From NCBI GenBank assembly GCA_937858995.1, contig CALLZC010000022.1, positions 1 to 61,452 of the forward strand: DNA of 61,452 nt, in the 5' to 3' direction. Below, in pieces: positions 37,128 to 45,710 of this stretch (the first letter of the stretch is position 1; every line of letters begins with the position of its first letter). The position numbers and the translations under genes are program-made. The notes beneath the pieces were generated by a model, which ran no database searches, was not told the DNA's origin, and saw nothing but the letters and a program-made list of their open reading frames with translations. Source of the DNA: an uncultured Nostocoides sp. (GTDB lineage Bacteria; Actinomycetota; Actinomycetes; Actinomycetales; Dermatophilaceae).

Positions 37128-39245
37128 ATGACCCAGACGGCAGTGACCCCCACCGCAATGACCCAACCACCGACCGAAACCGACCAGCGCGCCTTCCCCG
37201 ACGAGGTTGTCACCAAGTCGCTGGTCCGCGACATCACGCTCCCGCTCGGGGCGGGCACGCTCGCCCTGATCACCCTCGACAACGGCTTCGACCACACCAA
37301 GCCCAACACCTTCGGCCCGGCGACCATCGCCGCGCTGGCGGGGGTTGTTCGCGACCTCGCAGTGCGGGCCGCGGCAGGCCAGATCCAGGCTGTTGGCATC
37401 ACCGGCAAGCCGTTCATCTTCGCTGTCGGGGCCGACCTGAGCGGGGTGCCGTATGTCCGGGAGCGCGAGCAGGCAATCCAGATCGCGCAGGCTGGCCATG
37501 CCGTCTTCTCCGACATCATGGATCTGCCGGTTCCGACCTTTGCCTTCATCAATGGCGCGGCCATGGGCGGCGGCGTCGAGATCGCCCTCGCCTGTGACTA
37601 TCGGACCATCTCGGCGGGCGTCCCTGCGCTCGCGCTGCCCGAGTGTTTCCTGGGCCTGGTCCCCGGTTGGGGCGGCTGCTTCCTGCTGCCCAATCTGATC
37701 GGCGTGCAAAAGGCCGTGCAGGTCATCATCGAGAACCCCTTGAACATGAACCGGATGCTCAAGGGACCCCAGGCTGCCCGGCTCGGCATCGCGGACGTCA
37801 TGTTCGAGCCCGCCGACTTCCTCGAGGAGTCGCTGGCCTGGGCGGCCGCGGTCGTCAGCGGCGCGACCAGCGTCGAACGGGCCCCCGTCGACAAGGACGA
37901 GGCCGCCTGGAATATGACGCTTGACATGGCCAAAGCGCTCGTCGATGTCAAGACCGGTGGTCGGGCCCCCGCGCCCTACCGGGCGCTGGACTTGATGCGA
38001 GGCGCCCGAACGGCCAGTCGCGAGGCGGCATTTGCCGCCGAGGACGAGGCACTCGGCGACTTGATCATGGGCGCCGAACTGCGTGCGGGCCTGTATGCCT
38101 TCGACCTGGTGCAAAAACGCGCCAAGCGTCCCGCAGGGGCGCCGGACAAGGCACTGGCGCGCCCAGTCACCAAGGTCGGGATCATCGGTGCCGGGCTGAT
38201 GGCGAGCCAACTGGCGTTGCTCTTTGCCCAGCGTCTCGAGGTGCCCGTGGTCATGACGGATCTCGATCAAGATCGCGTCGACGCCGGGATTGCCTACGTC
38301 CGTGGGCAGATCGCTGACCTGCAGACCAAGGGGCGAATCAGCCCCGACGGCGCCAACAAGCTGACCGCGCTGGTCACCGGATCGACCGACAAATCGGGGA
38401 TGGCCGACGCGCAATTCGTCATCGAGGCGGTCTTCGAGGAACTGTCCATCAAGAAGCAGGTCTTCGCCGAGGTGGAGGCCATCGTCACCCCCGAGTGCGT
38501 CCTGGCCTCGAACACCTCCTCGCTATCGCTGACCGAGATGGCAGCCGACCTGCAGCACCCCGAACGCGTCGTGGGCTTCCACTTCTTCAACCCGGTCGCG
38601 GTGATGCCGCTCCTGGAGATCATCCCCGGCGACCAGACCGACGCGGCAGCACTCGCGACAGCCTTCGCGGTCGGACGCAACCTGCGCAAGACCACGATCC
38701 TGGTCAAGGACTCGGCGAGCTTCATCGTCAACCGCATCCTGGGGCGCTTCATGGGCGAGTACTCCCGGATCGTGGATGCGGGCACCCCCACCGCCGTCGC
38801 TGACGCCGGGGTCGCCGGGCTGTCCCCGATGCCGCCGTATGTGCTGTTGGGCTTGGTCGGTCCGGCCATCGCCCTGCACAACTCACAAACCCTGAACCGG
38901 GCCTTTGGAGACCGCTTCTATGTCTCCCCGAGCCTGCAGGCGCTGGTCGCGGCCAAGAAGACGGCATACGACCCGGCGCTGCAGATCCCCGCGGCCGACC
39001 CCGTGGTGCTGAGCGCCGAGCAGGTGCATGACCAGGTCCTGACCGCGATCACGCAGGAAGTGGCGGCAATGCTGGACGAGGGTGTCGCGCAGGCGCCGAT
39101 GGACATCGACTTGGCGCTCATTACCGGCGCCGGCTTCCAGTTCTGGAACGGCGGGATCACCCCCTTGCTCGATCGTGAGGGTTACAGCGAGCGCGTCACC
39201 GGGGCGCGCTTCCTGCCGCCCGGCGTGGCCAGCGTCGCTCCCTGA
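37128..39245 (+). CDS. fadB: Fatty-acid oxidation complex alpha subunit (enoyl-CoA hydratase / 3-hydroxyacyl-CoA dehydrogenase)
   Basis: A 705-residue bifunctional enzyme. Residues about 30-300 are an enoyl-CoA hydratase (INGAAMGGGVEIALACDYR; catalytic Glu in LPECFLGLVPGWGG). From about 345 comes the NAD-binding 3-hydroxyacyl-CoA dehydrogenase (KVGIIGAGLMASQLALLFA, with Ala where many relatives have Gly) and the HFFNPVAVMPLLEII active-site His. It starts 3 nt after fadA and ends before a strong hairpin terminator. Confidence 0.95.
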   Translation: MTQTAVTPTAMTQPPTETDQRAFPDEVVTKSLVRDITLPLGAGTLALITLDNGFDHTKPNTFGPATIAALAGVVRDLAVRAAAGQIQAVGITGKPFIFAVGADLSGVPYVREREQAIQIAQAGHAVFSDIMDLPVPTFAFINGAAMGGGVEIALACDYRTISAGVPALALPECFLGLVPGWGGCFLLPNLIGVQKAVQVIIENPLNMNRMLKGPQAARLGIADVMFEPADFLEESLAWAAAVVSGATSVERAPVDKDEAAWNMTLDMAKALVDVKTGGRAPAPYRALDLMRGARTASREAAFAAEDEALGDLIMGAELRAGLYAFDLVQKRAKRPAGAPDKALARPVTKVGIIGAGLMASQLALLFAQRLEVPVVMTDLDQDRVDAGIAYVRGQIADLQTKGRISPDGANKLTALVTGSTDKSGMADAQFVIEAVFEELSIKKQVFAEVEAIVTPECVLASNTSSLSLTEMAADLQHPERVVGFHFFNPVAVMPLLEIIPGDQTDAAALATAFAVGRNLRKTTILVKDSASFIVNRILGRFMGEYSRIVDAGTPTAVADAGVAGLSPMPPYVLLGLVGPAIALHNSQTLNRAFGDRFYVSPSLQALVAAKKTAYDPALQIPAADPVVLSAEQVHDQVLTAITQEVAAMLDEGVAQAPMDIDLALITGAGFQFWNGGITPLLDREGYSERVTGARFLPPGVASVAP

Positions 39246-39263
39246 CCAGCCGCCCGGCATACT

Positions 39264-39307
39264 CCCGCGTGGGGGTCTTGGACCACGGTCCAGGACCCCC
39301 ACGCGGG
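39264..39307 (+). terminator. Strong hairpin terminator after fadB
   Basis: Outer stem CCCGCGTGGGGGTC (39264-39277) pairs perfectly with GACCCCCACGCGGG (39294-39307); an inner TGGACC/GGTCCA stem follows, giving a nearly perfect 44-nt palindrome 18 bp after the fadB stop. It lacks a long U-run. It separates fadAB from the HTH-MurA gene. Confidence 0.8.
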
Positions 39308-39373
39308 GGGTGATCCGCACCACCCGCCCACGCTCACGAGGCGCCCCACACCGGGTGTCGATGCGGCTGATAT

Positions 39374-39392
39374 CTCACATGTGAGCTAGCAT
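39374..39392 (+). promoter_or_regulatory. HTH-MurA promoter with 12-bp palindromic operator
   Basis: The perfect palindrome CTCACATGTGAG (39374-39385) sits immediately before a -10 TAGCAT (39387-39392), within the -35/-10 spacer. The ATG follows the -10 by 8 nt. An operator here would block polymerase binding. Because the product carries an XRE-type HTH, autoregulation is the simplest reading (inference). Confidence 0.6.
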
Positions 39393-39400
39393 GGTGACCC

Positions 39401-40933
39401 ATGTCTGAAGACTATTTGGCCCGTATCGGCAACCTCATCCGGGATGCTCGGCGTCACAAGGGCATGACCCAGACCGACCTCGCGGACCAGCTCGGAACCA
39501 GCCAGAGCGCAGTTGCCCGCATCGAGCAGGGCGGCCAAAACCTGAGTCTGGAGATGCTGGCCCGCATCGGCGAGGCGCTCGACAGCGAGTTCGTCTCCCT
39601 CGGCCACTCCCAGCCCACGCACCTACGCGTCGAGGGCGGCAACAAGCTGTCGGGGAGCATCGACGTCAAGACCTCCAAGAATGCCGCGGTCGCCCTGCTG
39701 TGCGCAGCGCTGCTCAACAAGGGCCGCACGACCTTGCGCAGCCTGGCCCGTATCGAAGAGGTCAATCGGATCATCGAGGTCCTGGGTTCGATCGGCGTGC
39801 GGACTCGGTGGCTCCCCGGCACCAATGACCTGGAGATCATCCCCCCAGCCACCCTCGATCTCGACGCCATCGACATCGAGGCCGCGCGCCGCACCCGCAC
39901 CGTCATCATGTTCCTCGGTCCGCTCCTGCACGAGAAGGACTCCTTCCAGCTTCCGTATGCCGGAGGTTGCGACCTCGGCACCCGCACCGTCGAGCCCCAC
40001 CTGACCGCGCTGCGGCACTTCGGCCTGAATGTGCAGGCGAAACAAGGCTTTTATGCCGCCGAGGTGCGCATTGGTCAAGGACCGGAACGGCCGATCGTGC
40101 TCACCGAACGCGGCGACACGGTCACCGAGAACGTCCTCTTGGCGGCGGCTCGGCACCCGGGCGTGACCGTGGTGCGCAATGCATCTTCGAACTACATGGT
40201 CCAGGACCTCTGCTTCTTCCTGCAGCTGCTGGGCGTGCAGATCGCCGGCATCGGCACCACGACCCTGACGATCCAGGGTGTCGCGCACATCGACGTCGAC
40301 ATCGACTACCAGCCATCCGAGGACCCCATCGAGGCCATGAGCCTGCTGGCGGCGGCCGTCGTCACCGACTCGGCCATCACCATCCGGCGCGTGCCGATCG
40401 AGTTCCTCGAGATCGAGCTCGCGACGCTCGAGACCATGGGGATGAAGTACAACGTGACGCAGGAGTATCCCTCCGCGAACGGCCATACCCGGCTCGTGGA
40501 CCTCACGACGATCCCCGGCCCGCTGACGGCCCCGGCGGACAAGATCCACCCGATGCCCTTTCCCGGCCTCAATATCGACAACCTGCCATTCTTCGCCCTT
40601 ATCGCCGCGAAGGCGCAGGGCACGACGATGATCCATGACTGGGTCTATGAGAATCGCGCCATCTATCTCACCGAGCTGACCAAGGTCGGTGCCCGCGTGC
40701 AATTGCTCGACCCGCACCGGGTGATGATCGAAGGACCCACACCGAAGTGGCGCGCCGCCGAGGTCATCTGCCCGCCGGCCTTGCGCCCGGGTGTGGTCGT
40801 GCTGTTGGCCATGCTCGCCGCGCCCGGAACATCGGTGCTGCGCAATGTCTATGTCATCAACCGCGGCTACGAGGATCTCGCCGAGCGGCTGAACGCCCTC
40901 GGCGCCAAGGTCGAGACGTTCCGCGACATCTGA
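39401..40933 (+). CDS. XRE-type HTH fused to MurA-like enolpyruvyl transferase
   Basis: A 510-residue two-domain protein. Residues 9-62 are a Cro/C1-type helix-turn-helix (IGNLIRDARRHKGMTQTDLA, then LGTSQSAVARIEQG). Residues about 75-510 form a UDP-N-acetylglucosamine 1-carboxyvinyltransferase-like domain, near normal MurA length. Most MurA active-site positions are kept: Lys93-Asn94 (SKNAA), Arg166, Cys190 (AGGCDLGTR), Arg195, Asp393 (FPGLNID), Arg419 (ENRAIYLTEL), Arg462 (ALRPG) and NRGYEDL. The Asp before the final Leu-Arg pair of E. coli MurA is Ala here. It may be a real enolpyruvyl transferase that also binds DNA, or a UDP-sugar-sensing regulator. A palindrome overlaps its own promoter. 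This fusion recurs in other actinobacteria from memory; its role is undescribed to my knowledge. Confidence 0.9.
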   Translation: MSEDYLARIGNLIRDARRHKGMTQTDLADQLGTSQSAVARIEQGGQNLSLEMLARIGEALDSEFVSLGHSQPTHLRVEGGNKLSGSIDVKTSKNAAVALLCAALLNKGRTTLRSLARIEEVNRIIEVLGSIGVRTRWLPGTNDLEIIPPATLDLDAIDIEAARRTRTVIMFLGPLLHEKDSFQLPYAGGCDLGTRTVEPHLTALRHFGLNVQAKQGFYAAEVRIGQGPERPIVLTERGDTVTENVLLAAARHPGVTVVRNASSNYMVQDLCFFLQLLGVQIAGIGTTTLTIQGVAHIDVDIDYQPSEDPIEAMSLLAAAVVTDSAITIRRVPIEFLEIELATLETMGMKYNVTQEYPSANGHTRLVDLTTIPGPLTAPADKIHPMPFPGLNIDNLPFFALIAAKAQGTTMIHDWVYENRAIYLTELTKVGARVQLLDPHRVMIEGPTPKWRAAEVICPPALRPGVVVLLAMLAAPGTSVLRNVYVINRGYEDLAERLNALGAKVETFRDI

Positions 40934-40950
40934 GCCTGGGCGCCCCATAC

Positions 40951-41034
40951 CTAACTTCTGCTAGCAGCACCTGCGCTCAGGTCCACATGATGCATCCTGT
41001 GGATCTGAGCGCAACCTCTGCTAACAGAGGTTAG
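40951..41034. repeat. 84-bp near-perfect palindrome between convergent genes
   Basis: Symmetric about 40992/40993. Outer arms CTAACTTCTGCTAGCAG (40951-40967) and CTGCTAACAGAGGTTAG (41018-41034) differ at two pairs. Inner arms TGCGCTCAGGTCCACA (40972-40987) and TGTGGATCTGAGCGCA (40998-41013) differ at one. The centre GATGCATC is itself palindromic, and a 4-nt unpaired step separates the stems. It lies between the stops of HTH-MurA and dxs and could be a bidirectional terminator, but it is unusually long and relatively AT-rich; a miniature mobile-element remnant is an alternative. Confidence 0.8.
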
Positions 41035-41056
41035 TGAAGGGGGCAATCGCGCCGGA

Positions 41057-42919
41057 TCAGGGGCGCAGGGCCGCGGCGATCGCGTCCGGGGTCAGGCCGA
41101 TGTGGTCCAGGACCTGACCGCGCGTCGCGTGATCGAGGAACTCCCGCGGTATGCCGAAGCAGCGCACCGGAGTCTCGTGCCCGGCCGCGCGCACGGCGAC
41201 GGCGAGCTGACTGCCGACGCCACCCACCACGAGGTTGTCTTCGATGACCGCGACGCGGGGGGCCGCAGCCGCAAGTTCGAGCAGCGCCGGGGCCAGTGGA
41301 ATGACCCAGCGGGGGTCGACCACGAGAGCCGCCACACCATCGGCAGCAAGCTTCTCCGCCACCGTGATGGCGATCGGCACCATCGAGCCGACGGCGACGA
41401 TGAGCAGGTCGCTCTCGCCACCCTCGCTGTGGTCGGCCATGATGTCGATGCCGTCAGTGGTACGCACCGGCTCGATCGGGGCGGCCACGCTGCCCTTGGG
41501 GAAGCGGACGACAGTGGGGGCGTCGCTCACATCGACCGCCTCGCGCAGCGCCCGACGCACCGTGGCGCCATCGCGCGGCGCGTTCAGCCGCAGACCGGGG
41601 ATAGCGCCGCACAGAGTCAGGTCCCACATGCCGTGATGCGAGGCGCCGTCGGGCCCGGTGATGCCGGCGCGATCCAAGACCAGCGTGATCCCGGCCTTGT
41701 GGAGGGCGACATCCATGAGCAGTTGGTCGAAGGCGCGATTCAGGAAGGTGGCATAGACGGCCACCACGGGGTGCATGCCGGCGTATGCCAGTCCGGCCGA
41801 CATGGTGAGCGCGTGCTGCTCCGCGATCCCGACGTCAATGAGTCGGTCCGGGTATGCCGCGCCGAAGGGCCCCAGCCCGACCGGGATGGTCATGGCGGCC
41901 GTGATCCCGACGATGTCCGCGCGCTCGCTTCCCAGCGCAACCATCTCGTCGGCGAACTCGTCGGTCCAGCTCCGCCCGGCGATCTCGAAGGGCAACCCGG
42001 TCTCGGGGTTGATGACCCCGACCGCGTGGAATTGATCCGCCTCGTCACGGCGCGCCGGCTCGTAGCCTCGGCCCTTCTCGGTCAGGACGTGGACCAGGAC
42101 CGGTCCCCCAAAGCTCTTGGCCCGGCGCAGGGCCGACTCGACCGCGGCGCAATCGTGACCATCCACCGGACCGATGTACTTCAAGCCCAAATCTTCGAAA
42201 AGGCCTTGGGGCGCAACGATATCCTTGATGCCCTTCTTGACGCCATGCAGCGCGCGCTCCATCGGTGCGCCCACCACCGGGGCCCGCCGCAGAGTCGACT
42301 TGCCCCACTCGAGGAAGGTCTCGTAACCCTGGGTCGTGCGCAGCGTCGCCAGATGTTCGGCCATGCCACCGATGGTCGGCGCGTAGGACCGCTCGTTGTC
42401 GTTGACGATGAGCACGAGGGGCAACTGCTTGTCCGCGGCGATATTGTTCAGCGCCTCCCAAGCCATCCCGCCAGTTAGTGCGCCATCCCCGATGACCGCG
42501 ACGGTATGCCGGCCCCGCTGCCTCCTCAGGTGGCGACCCTTGGCGATGCCGTGCGCCCAGGACAGCGACGTCGAGGCGTGCGAGTTCTCGACGATGTCGT
42601 GCTCGGACTCGGCGCGACTCGGATAGCCCGAGAGGCCTTCGCGCGTACGCAGACCCGAGAAGTCCGCTCGCCCGGTCAGCACCTTGTGCACATACGACTG
42701 GTGGCCGGTGTCGAAGACGATCGCATCGCGAGGACTGTCGAAGACGCGATGTAGGGCGATCGTCAGCTCCACGACGCCGAGGTTCGGCCCCAGGTGCCCA
42801 CCGGTCTTGGACACCGAGTGGATGAGGAACTGACGGATCTCCTCTGCCAGCACCGGCAGCTCATCAGTCCGCAGTGCCTTGACCCGATCGGGGCCGGTGA
42901 TGGTCTCCAGCACGGTCAC
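41057..42919 (-). CDS. dxs: 1-deoxy-D-xylulose-5-phosphate synthase
   Basis: A 620-residue thiamine-diphosphate enzyme joining pyruvate and glyceraldehyde 3-phosphate in the first step of the MEP isoprenoid pathway. It has [20 protein letters not shown], the cofactor motif [33 protein letters not shown] and [18 protein letters not shown] 42919 lies 11 nt after AAGGAC; GTG 42913 and TTG 42940 are in-frame alternatives. A TAAACT box at 42984-42979 may be its promoter. The 110-bp gap up to the next gene shows nothing else clear. Confidence 0.96.
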   Translation of the reverse strand: MTVLETITGPDRVKALRTDELPVLAEEIRQFLIHSVSKTGGHLGPNLGVVELTIALHRVFDSPRDAIVFDTGHQSYVHKVLTGRADFSGLRTREGLSGYPSRAESEHDIVENSHASTSLSWAHGIAKGRHLRRQRGRHTVAVIGDGALTGGMAWEALNNIAADKQLPLVLIVNDNERSYAPTIGGMAEHLATLRTTQGYETFLEWGKSTLRRAPVVGAPMERALHGVKKGIKDIVAPQGLFEDLGLKYIGPVDGHDCAAVESALRRAKSFGGPVLVHVLTEKGRGYEPARRDEADQFHAVGVINPETGLPFEIAGRSWTDEFADEMVALGSERADIVGITAAMTIPVGLGPFGAAYPDRLIDVGIAEQHALTMSAGLAYAGMHPVVAVYATFLNRAFDQLLMDVALHKAGITLVLDRAGITGPDGASHHGMWDLTLCGAIPGLRLNAPRDGATVRRALREAVDVSDAPTVVRFPKGSVAAPIEPVRTTDGIDIMADHSEGGESDLLIVAVGSMVPIAITVAEKLAADGVAALVVDPRWVIPLAPALLELAAAAPRVAVIEDNLVVGGVGSQLAVAVRAAGHETPVRCFGIPREFLDHATRGQVLDHIGLTPDAIAAALRP

Positions 42920-43047
42920 GGGAGCGGGAAGTCCTTCCAAGTGTGGGCGCCGCGCGCCGGCAGACGTGCAACCCTGCGAGTTTACGCGCCGGGTGCCAGC
43001 CCACGGCCCTCACCGGGGGTGATGCTCGACCTATCGAGCCGGGGCAC

Positions 43048-43428
43048 TCACAGCTTAGCGACGAAGGTCTTGCCCTGCAGGGCCTCGTGGATGAGCCGGG
43101 CTCCCCGAGCGGCCGCCAACAGCCGCACGCCCTCGCGCTCGAGCCCGGCCATGACATCGCGGATCCCTTGCGGATCAAGGTAGTCGCCAAACTCGACCCG
43201 GGCCTCGCGATAGGCCTGTCGCATGGCGACGAGTTGCGCTTGCACATGCCGCTCGGTCAACCAGGCCAGGGCGATCGGGTGGCGGCGCCACTGCGCATAC
43301 AACCGGTACTCGGCCGGGCAGAAGTCGAGAAGCCAGGACACGGCAGGCACCTCCCACCCCTCGACCACCGGCGGGGGGACGGCGCTCGGCCACCCGGGAG
43401 GTCCCACCTGCGGCCGCGACTCGAACAC
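43048..43428 (-). CDS. Conserved hypothetical protein linked to the glycosidase
   Basis: A 126-residue protein I recognise only as an actinobacterial unknown. The N-terminus is Pro-rich (VGPPGWPSAVPPP); the rest is alpha-helical with WLLDFCPAEYRLYAQWRRHP and KTFVAKL at the end. No membrane or export signal. GTG 43428 lies 5 nt after the glycosidase stop with no clear ribosome site, so it is probably translated by coupling. Co-transcription suggests a role linked to glucan metabolism, but nothing in the sequence shows it. Confidence 0.75.
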   Translation of the reverse strand: MFESRPQVGPPGWPSAVPPPVVEGWEVPAVSWLLDFCPAEYRLYAQWRRHPIALAWLTERHVQAQLVAMRQAYREARVEFGDYLDPQGIRDVMAGLEREGVRLLAAARGARLIHEALQGKTFVAKL

Positions 43429-43433
43429 ATGTA

Positions 43434-45590
43434 CTACTCTAGCTCTACCTCGACCCCATCCGGCAGCCCGCTGATACCGACCTTGCCCGACGCGTCGACG
43501 GACACTGTGAGGGGCGCAGCCCCGAAATGGAGGCCAGTGACCGTCAGTGGGCCAAAGGGCGCCGGCCGCATCGGCGCGAGGACGATCCGGGACCCCGGCA
43601 CGTCGATGGACAGCCCGAGGAGGGCGGTGACGATCGCCAACGCCGACGCCGCGGCCCACGCCTGGGGCCGGCAGGCCGCCGGATAGGGAGCCGGCATACC
43701 CGCGACCGACTCCCCCGCAAAGAGCTCCGGCAGCCGATAGCCCAACGCCGCCCCACCATTCACCAAGGCCCTGGCGATGCCCGCCCCGGCACGCGGCTGG
43801 CCCTCGCGCACCATCCCCAAGAGCGCAATTGCACTGTCGTGGGTCCAGACCGAGCCCGTGTGATACCCGATCGGGTTGTATGCCGGGTTGCTGCGGCCGA
43901 GCGTGCCGATGCCGAACTCCCCCAACAGATCCGGGGAGTTCAGCCGGGCGATCGTGGCATCGCGCTCGGCGGCGCTCAGGACCCCGGTGCCCAGGACGTG
44001 ACCCATATTGCTGCCCACCCCGTCGACCGGAATCCCGGATCCGTCGATCGCCATGGCGAGGTATGGCCCGTCCGCATCGGTGACCCAGTAGTTCGCGCGG
44101 ATCCGCGCCGCCAGCACATCGGCCCACGCGCGCTCCGAGGCCGCACCCTCGACGCCGAAGGCGTCATATAGCTGCGCCGCGCCGCGGGCGGCCTCGACGG
44201 CATACGCCTGGGCTTCGAGCAGGGCGATGGGCGCGACGGCGAGCGACCCGTCGCGGCGGCGCATCGAGTCCCCGGAGTCCTTCCACCCCTGGTTCGTCAA
44301 GCCGTGCCCCGAGGCGTCGAGATAGCGCAGCAGGCCGCTGTCGTTGTCGGCCGCGCGGCGGTTCCAGGCCATCGCGGCTTGGAGATGCGGAAGCAACTCG
44401 CGTACTTCGTCCGGCGGGAGCCCGCTGCGCCAGGCATCGTGCAGCACGATGGCCCATAGGGCGGTGGCATCCACCGTTCCGTAGTAGAGCGCGGGCAGTT
44501 CGACGCCGTCACCGATGTCGACGACGCTGGTCCGCCGCACTTCGTGCAGGATCTTGCCGGGCTCTTGCGCGGTCTCGGGGTCACTGATCGTGCCCTGCCG
44601 GCGCGCGAGGGTGCGCAGCGTGCCCCCGGCGAGGTGGACGTCGAAGGGCAACATCATGCGGGCAGCCCAGAGCGCATCGCGTCCGAAAAGCGTTAAATAC
44701 CAAGGGGTTCCCGCACCGGCAAAAACATCATCCGGGGCTAGTGGGTCCCTCAGTAGCAGGCATCGCAGATCCTCGAGTCCTGTGTCGACCAGTTTGTCGA
44801 GTCGCCGGTCCGCCGCGCGCACGCTGATGCCCGACCAGTCGACACGCGGCGCGCCGGGGTCGGCATCGAAGTGCGAGGGTTCGCGGCGGGCGACATCGAT
44901 GTCGATGCTCAGCTGGACCGGCAACCCCCGGGCCAGTTCCACGTCCCATTCGAGATAGCCACGGGAGTCAGCCGAAGCCGACGGGGTGGCATCGAGGGAC
45001 ACCCGCGCCGGCTGCGGGGTGGCCTGCACCGTGGTGCGATGGCGCCGATCGAACCAGGTGAATCCCGAGGGTGTTGCCTCTAGGGTCGGCGCATCACGCG
45101 GTGGTCGCCCGGCCTTTATCTGTGCCAGGTCGGCCGCGGCCGAGCCAATCTCGAGGCGGATGCGCGTCTGCACGGGCCGATGCGAGCGAGAAACCACGCA
45201 GATCTGCTCGCGCAGGCCGCCACTCACAACCTCCCTCTGGGTGTGAACCTCGACGCTCGGATCGGGGCCCGCATCGCCCACATTGCGCGCGCACGCCCAC
45301 AGGGAGGTCACGGCGCCGCGCGACGTCGATGAGATGACCTTCGGCGCCTCCCACTGCCCGGGTGCACCGAGAGTCAGGGCGAAGGTGGCGAGCACGAGCC
45401 GGTCGTCGACCAGCAATCCGGTGCCCACCGCCCCGAGGGCGCCGTCCGGGGCCGACAGCACCGTGGCATTGCCCAGGACCGCGATCTGTCGATCATGAAG
45501 CCAGGGCTGCCGGTAGCTGGAACTGGTCACGTTCGGCCTCGGCATTCTGGTGGGCAGTAGGGGGTTGACACGCGCGGGTGAGGGGTCCAC
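43434..45590 (-). CDS. Amylo-alpha-1,6-glucosidase / glycogen debranching-type glycosidase
   Basis: A 718-residue enzyme of the debranching family: an N-terminal beta-sandwich domain (residues about 25-290; GALGAVGTGLLVDDRLVLATF) followed by an (alpha/alpha)6 barrel with GTPWYLTLFGRDALWAARM, LPALYYGTVDATALWAIVLHD, GWKDSGDSMRRRDG and GRSNPAYNPIGYHTGSVWTHD. No signal peptide, so it probably acts on alpha-glucans or imported oligosaccharides in the cytosol. GTG 45590 fits a CAGATT -10 box 6 nt upstream, which overlaps the LacI-type operator. It diverges from the lacI-like gene. Confidence 0.88.
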   Translation of the reverse strand: MDPSPARVNPLLPTRMPRPNVTSSSYRQPWLHDRQIAVLGNATVLSAPDGALGAVGTGLLVDDRLVLATFALTLGAPGQWEAPKVISSTSRGAVTSLWACARNVGDAGPDPSVEVHTQREVVSGGLREQICVVSRSHRPVQTRIRLEIGSAAADLAQIKAGRPPRDAPTLEATPSGFTWFDRRHRTTVQATPQPARVSLDATPSASADSRGYLEWDVELARGLPVQLSIDIDVARREPSHFDADPGAPRVDWSGISVRAADRRLDKLVDTGLEDLRCLLLRDPLAPDDVFAGAGTPWYLTLFGRDALWAARMMLPFDVHLAGGTLRTLARRQGTISDPETAQEPGKILHEVRRTSVVDIGDGVELPALYYGTVDATALWAIVLHDAWRSGLPPDEVRELLPHLQAAMAWNRRAADNDSGLLRYLDASGHGLTNQGWKDSGDSMRRRDGSLAVAPIALLEAQAYAVEAARGAAQLYDAFGVEGAASERAWADVLAARIRANYWVTDADGPYLAMAIDGSGIPVDGVGSNMGHVLGTGVLSAAERDATIARLNSPDLLGEFGIGTLGRSNPAYNPIGYHTGSVWTHDSAIALLGMVREGQPRAGAGIARALVNGGAALGYRLPELFAGESVAGMPAPYPAACRPQAWAAASALAIVTALLGLSIDVPGSRIVLAPMRPAPFGPLTVTGLHFGAAPLTVSVDASGKVGISGLPDGVEVELE

Positions 45591-45596
45591 AGTAGA

Positions 45597-45614
45597 AATC
45601 TGATCGTTCAAATT
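45597..45614. promoter_or_regulatory. Candidate LacI-family operator
   Basis: An 18-bp CG-centred palindrome of form AATnTGAnCGnTCAnATT lies between the divergent glycosidase and lacI-like genes and overlaps the likely -10 of the glycosidase. CG-centred symmetry is typical of LacI-family sites. I see no copy before the binding-protein gene. Confidence 0.6.
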
Positions 45615-45710
45615 ACCCACTCCCTTGGTTCGCCACGGGGTGGGGGTCACGACGGCGGCATCACCGCCCCGAGCGTAGCGAAGAACCACCCAGGACGGCG
45701 GAGGTCAAGG

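Noticed and set aside
35844-38414. An 856-codon open frame on the minus strand
   Set aside because: Antisense shadow of fadA and fadB, with no recognisable motif.
39401-40933. Calling the HTH-MurA protein an AroA-type EPSP synthase
   Set aside because: The AGGCDLGTR loop with the MurA cysteine and the ENRAIYLTEL block are MurA-type, not AroA-type.
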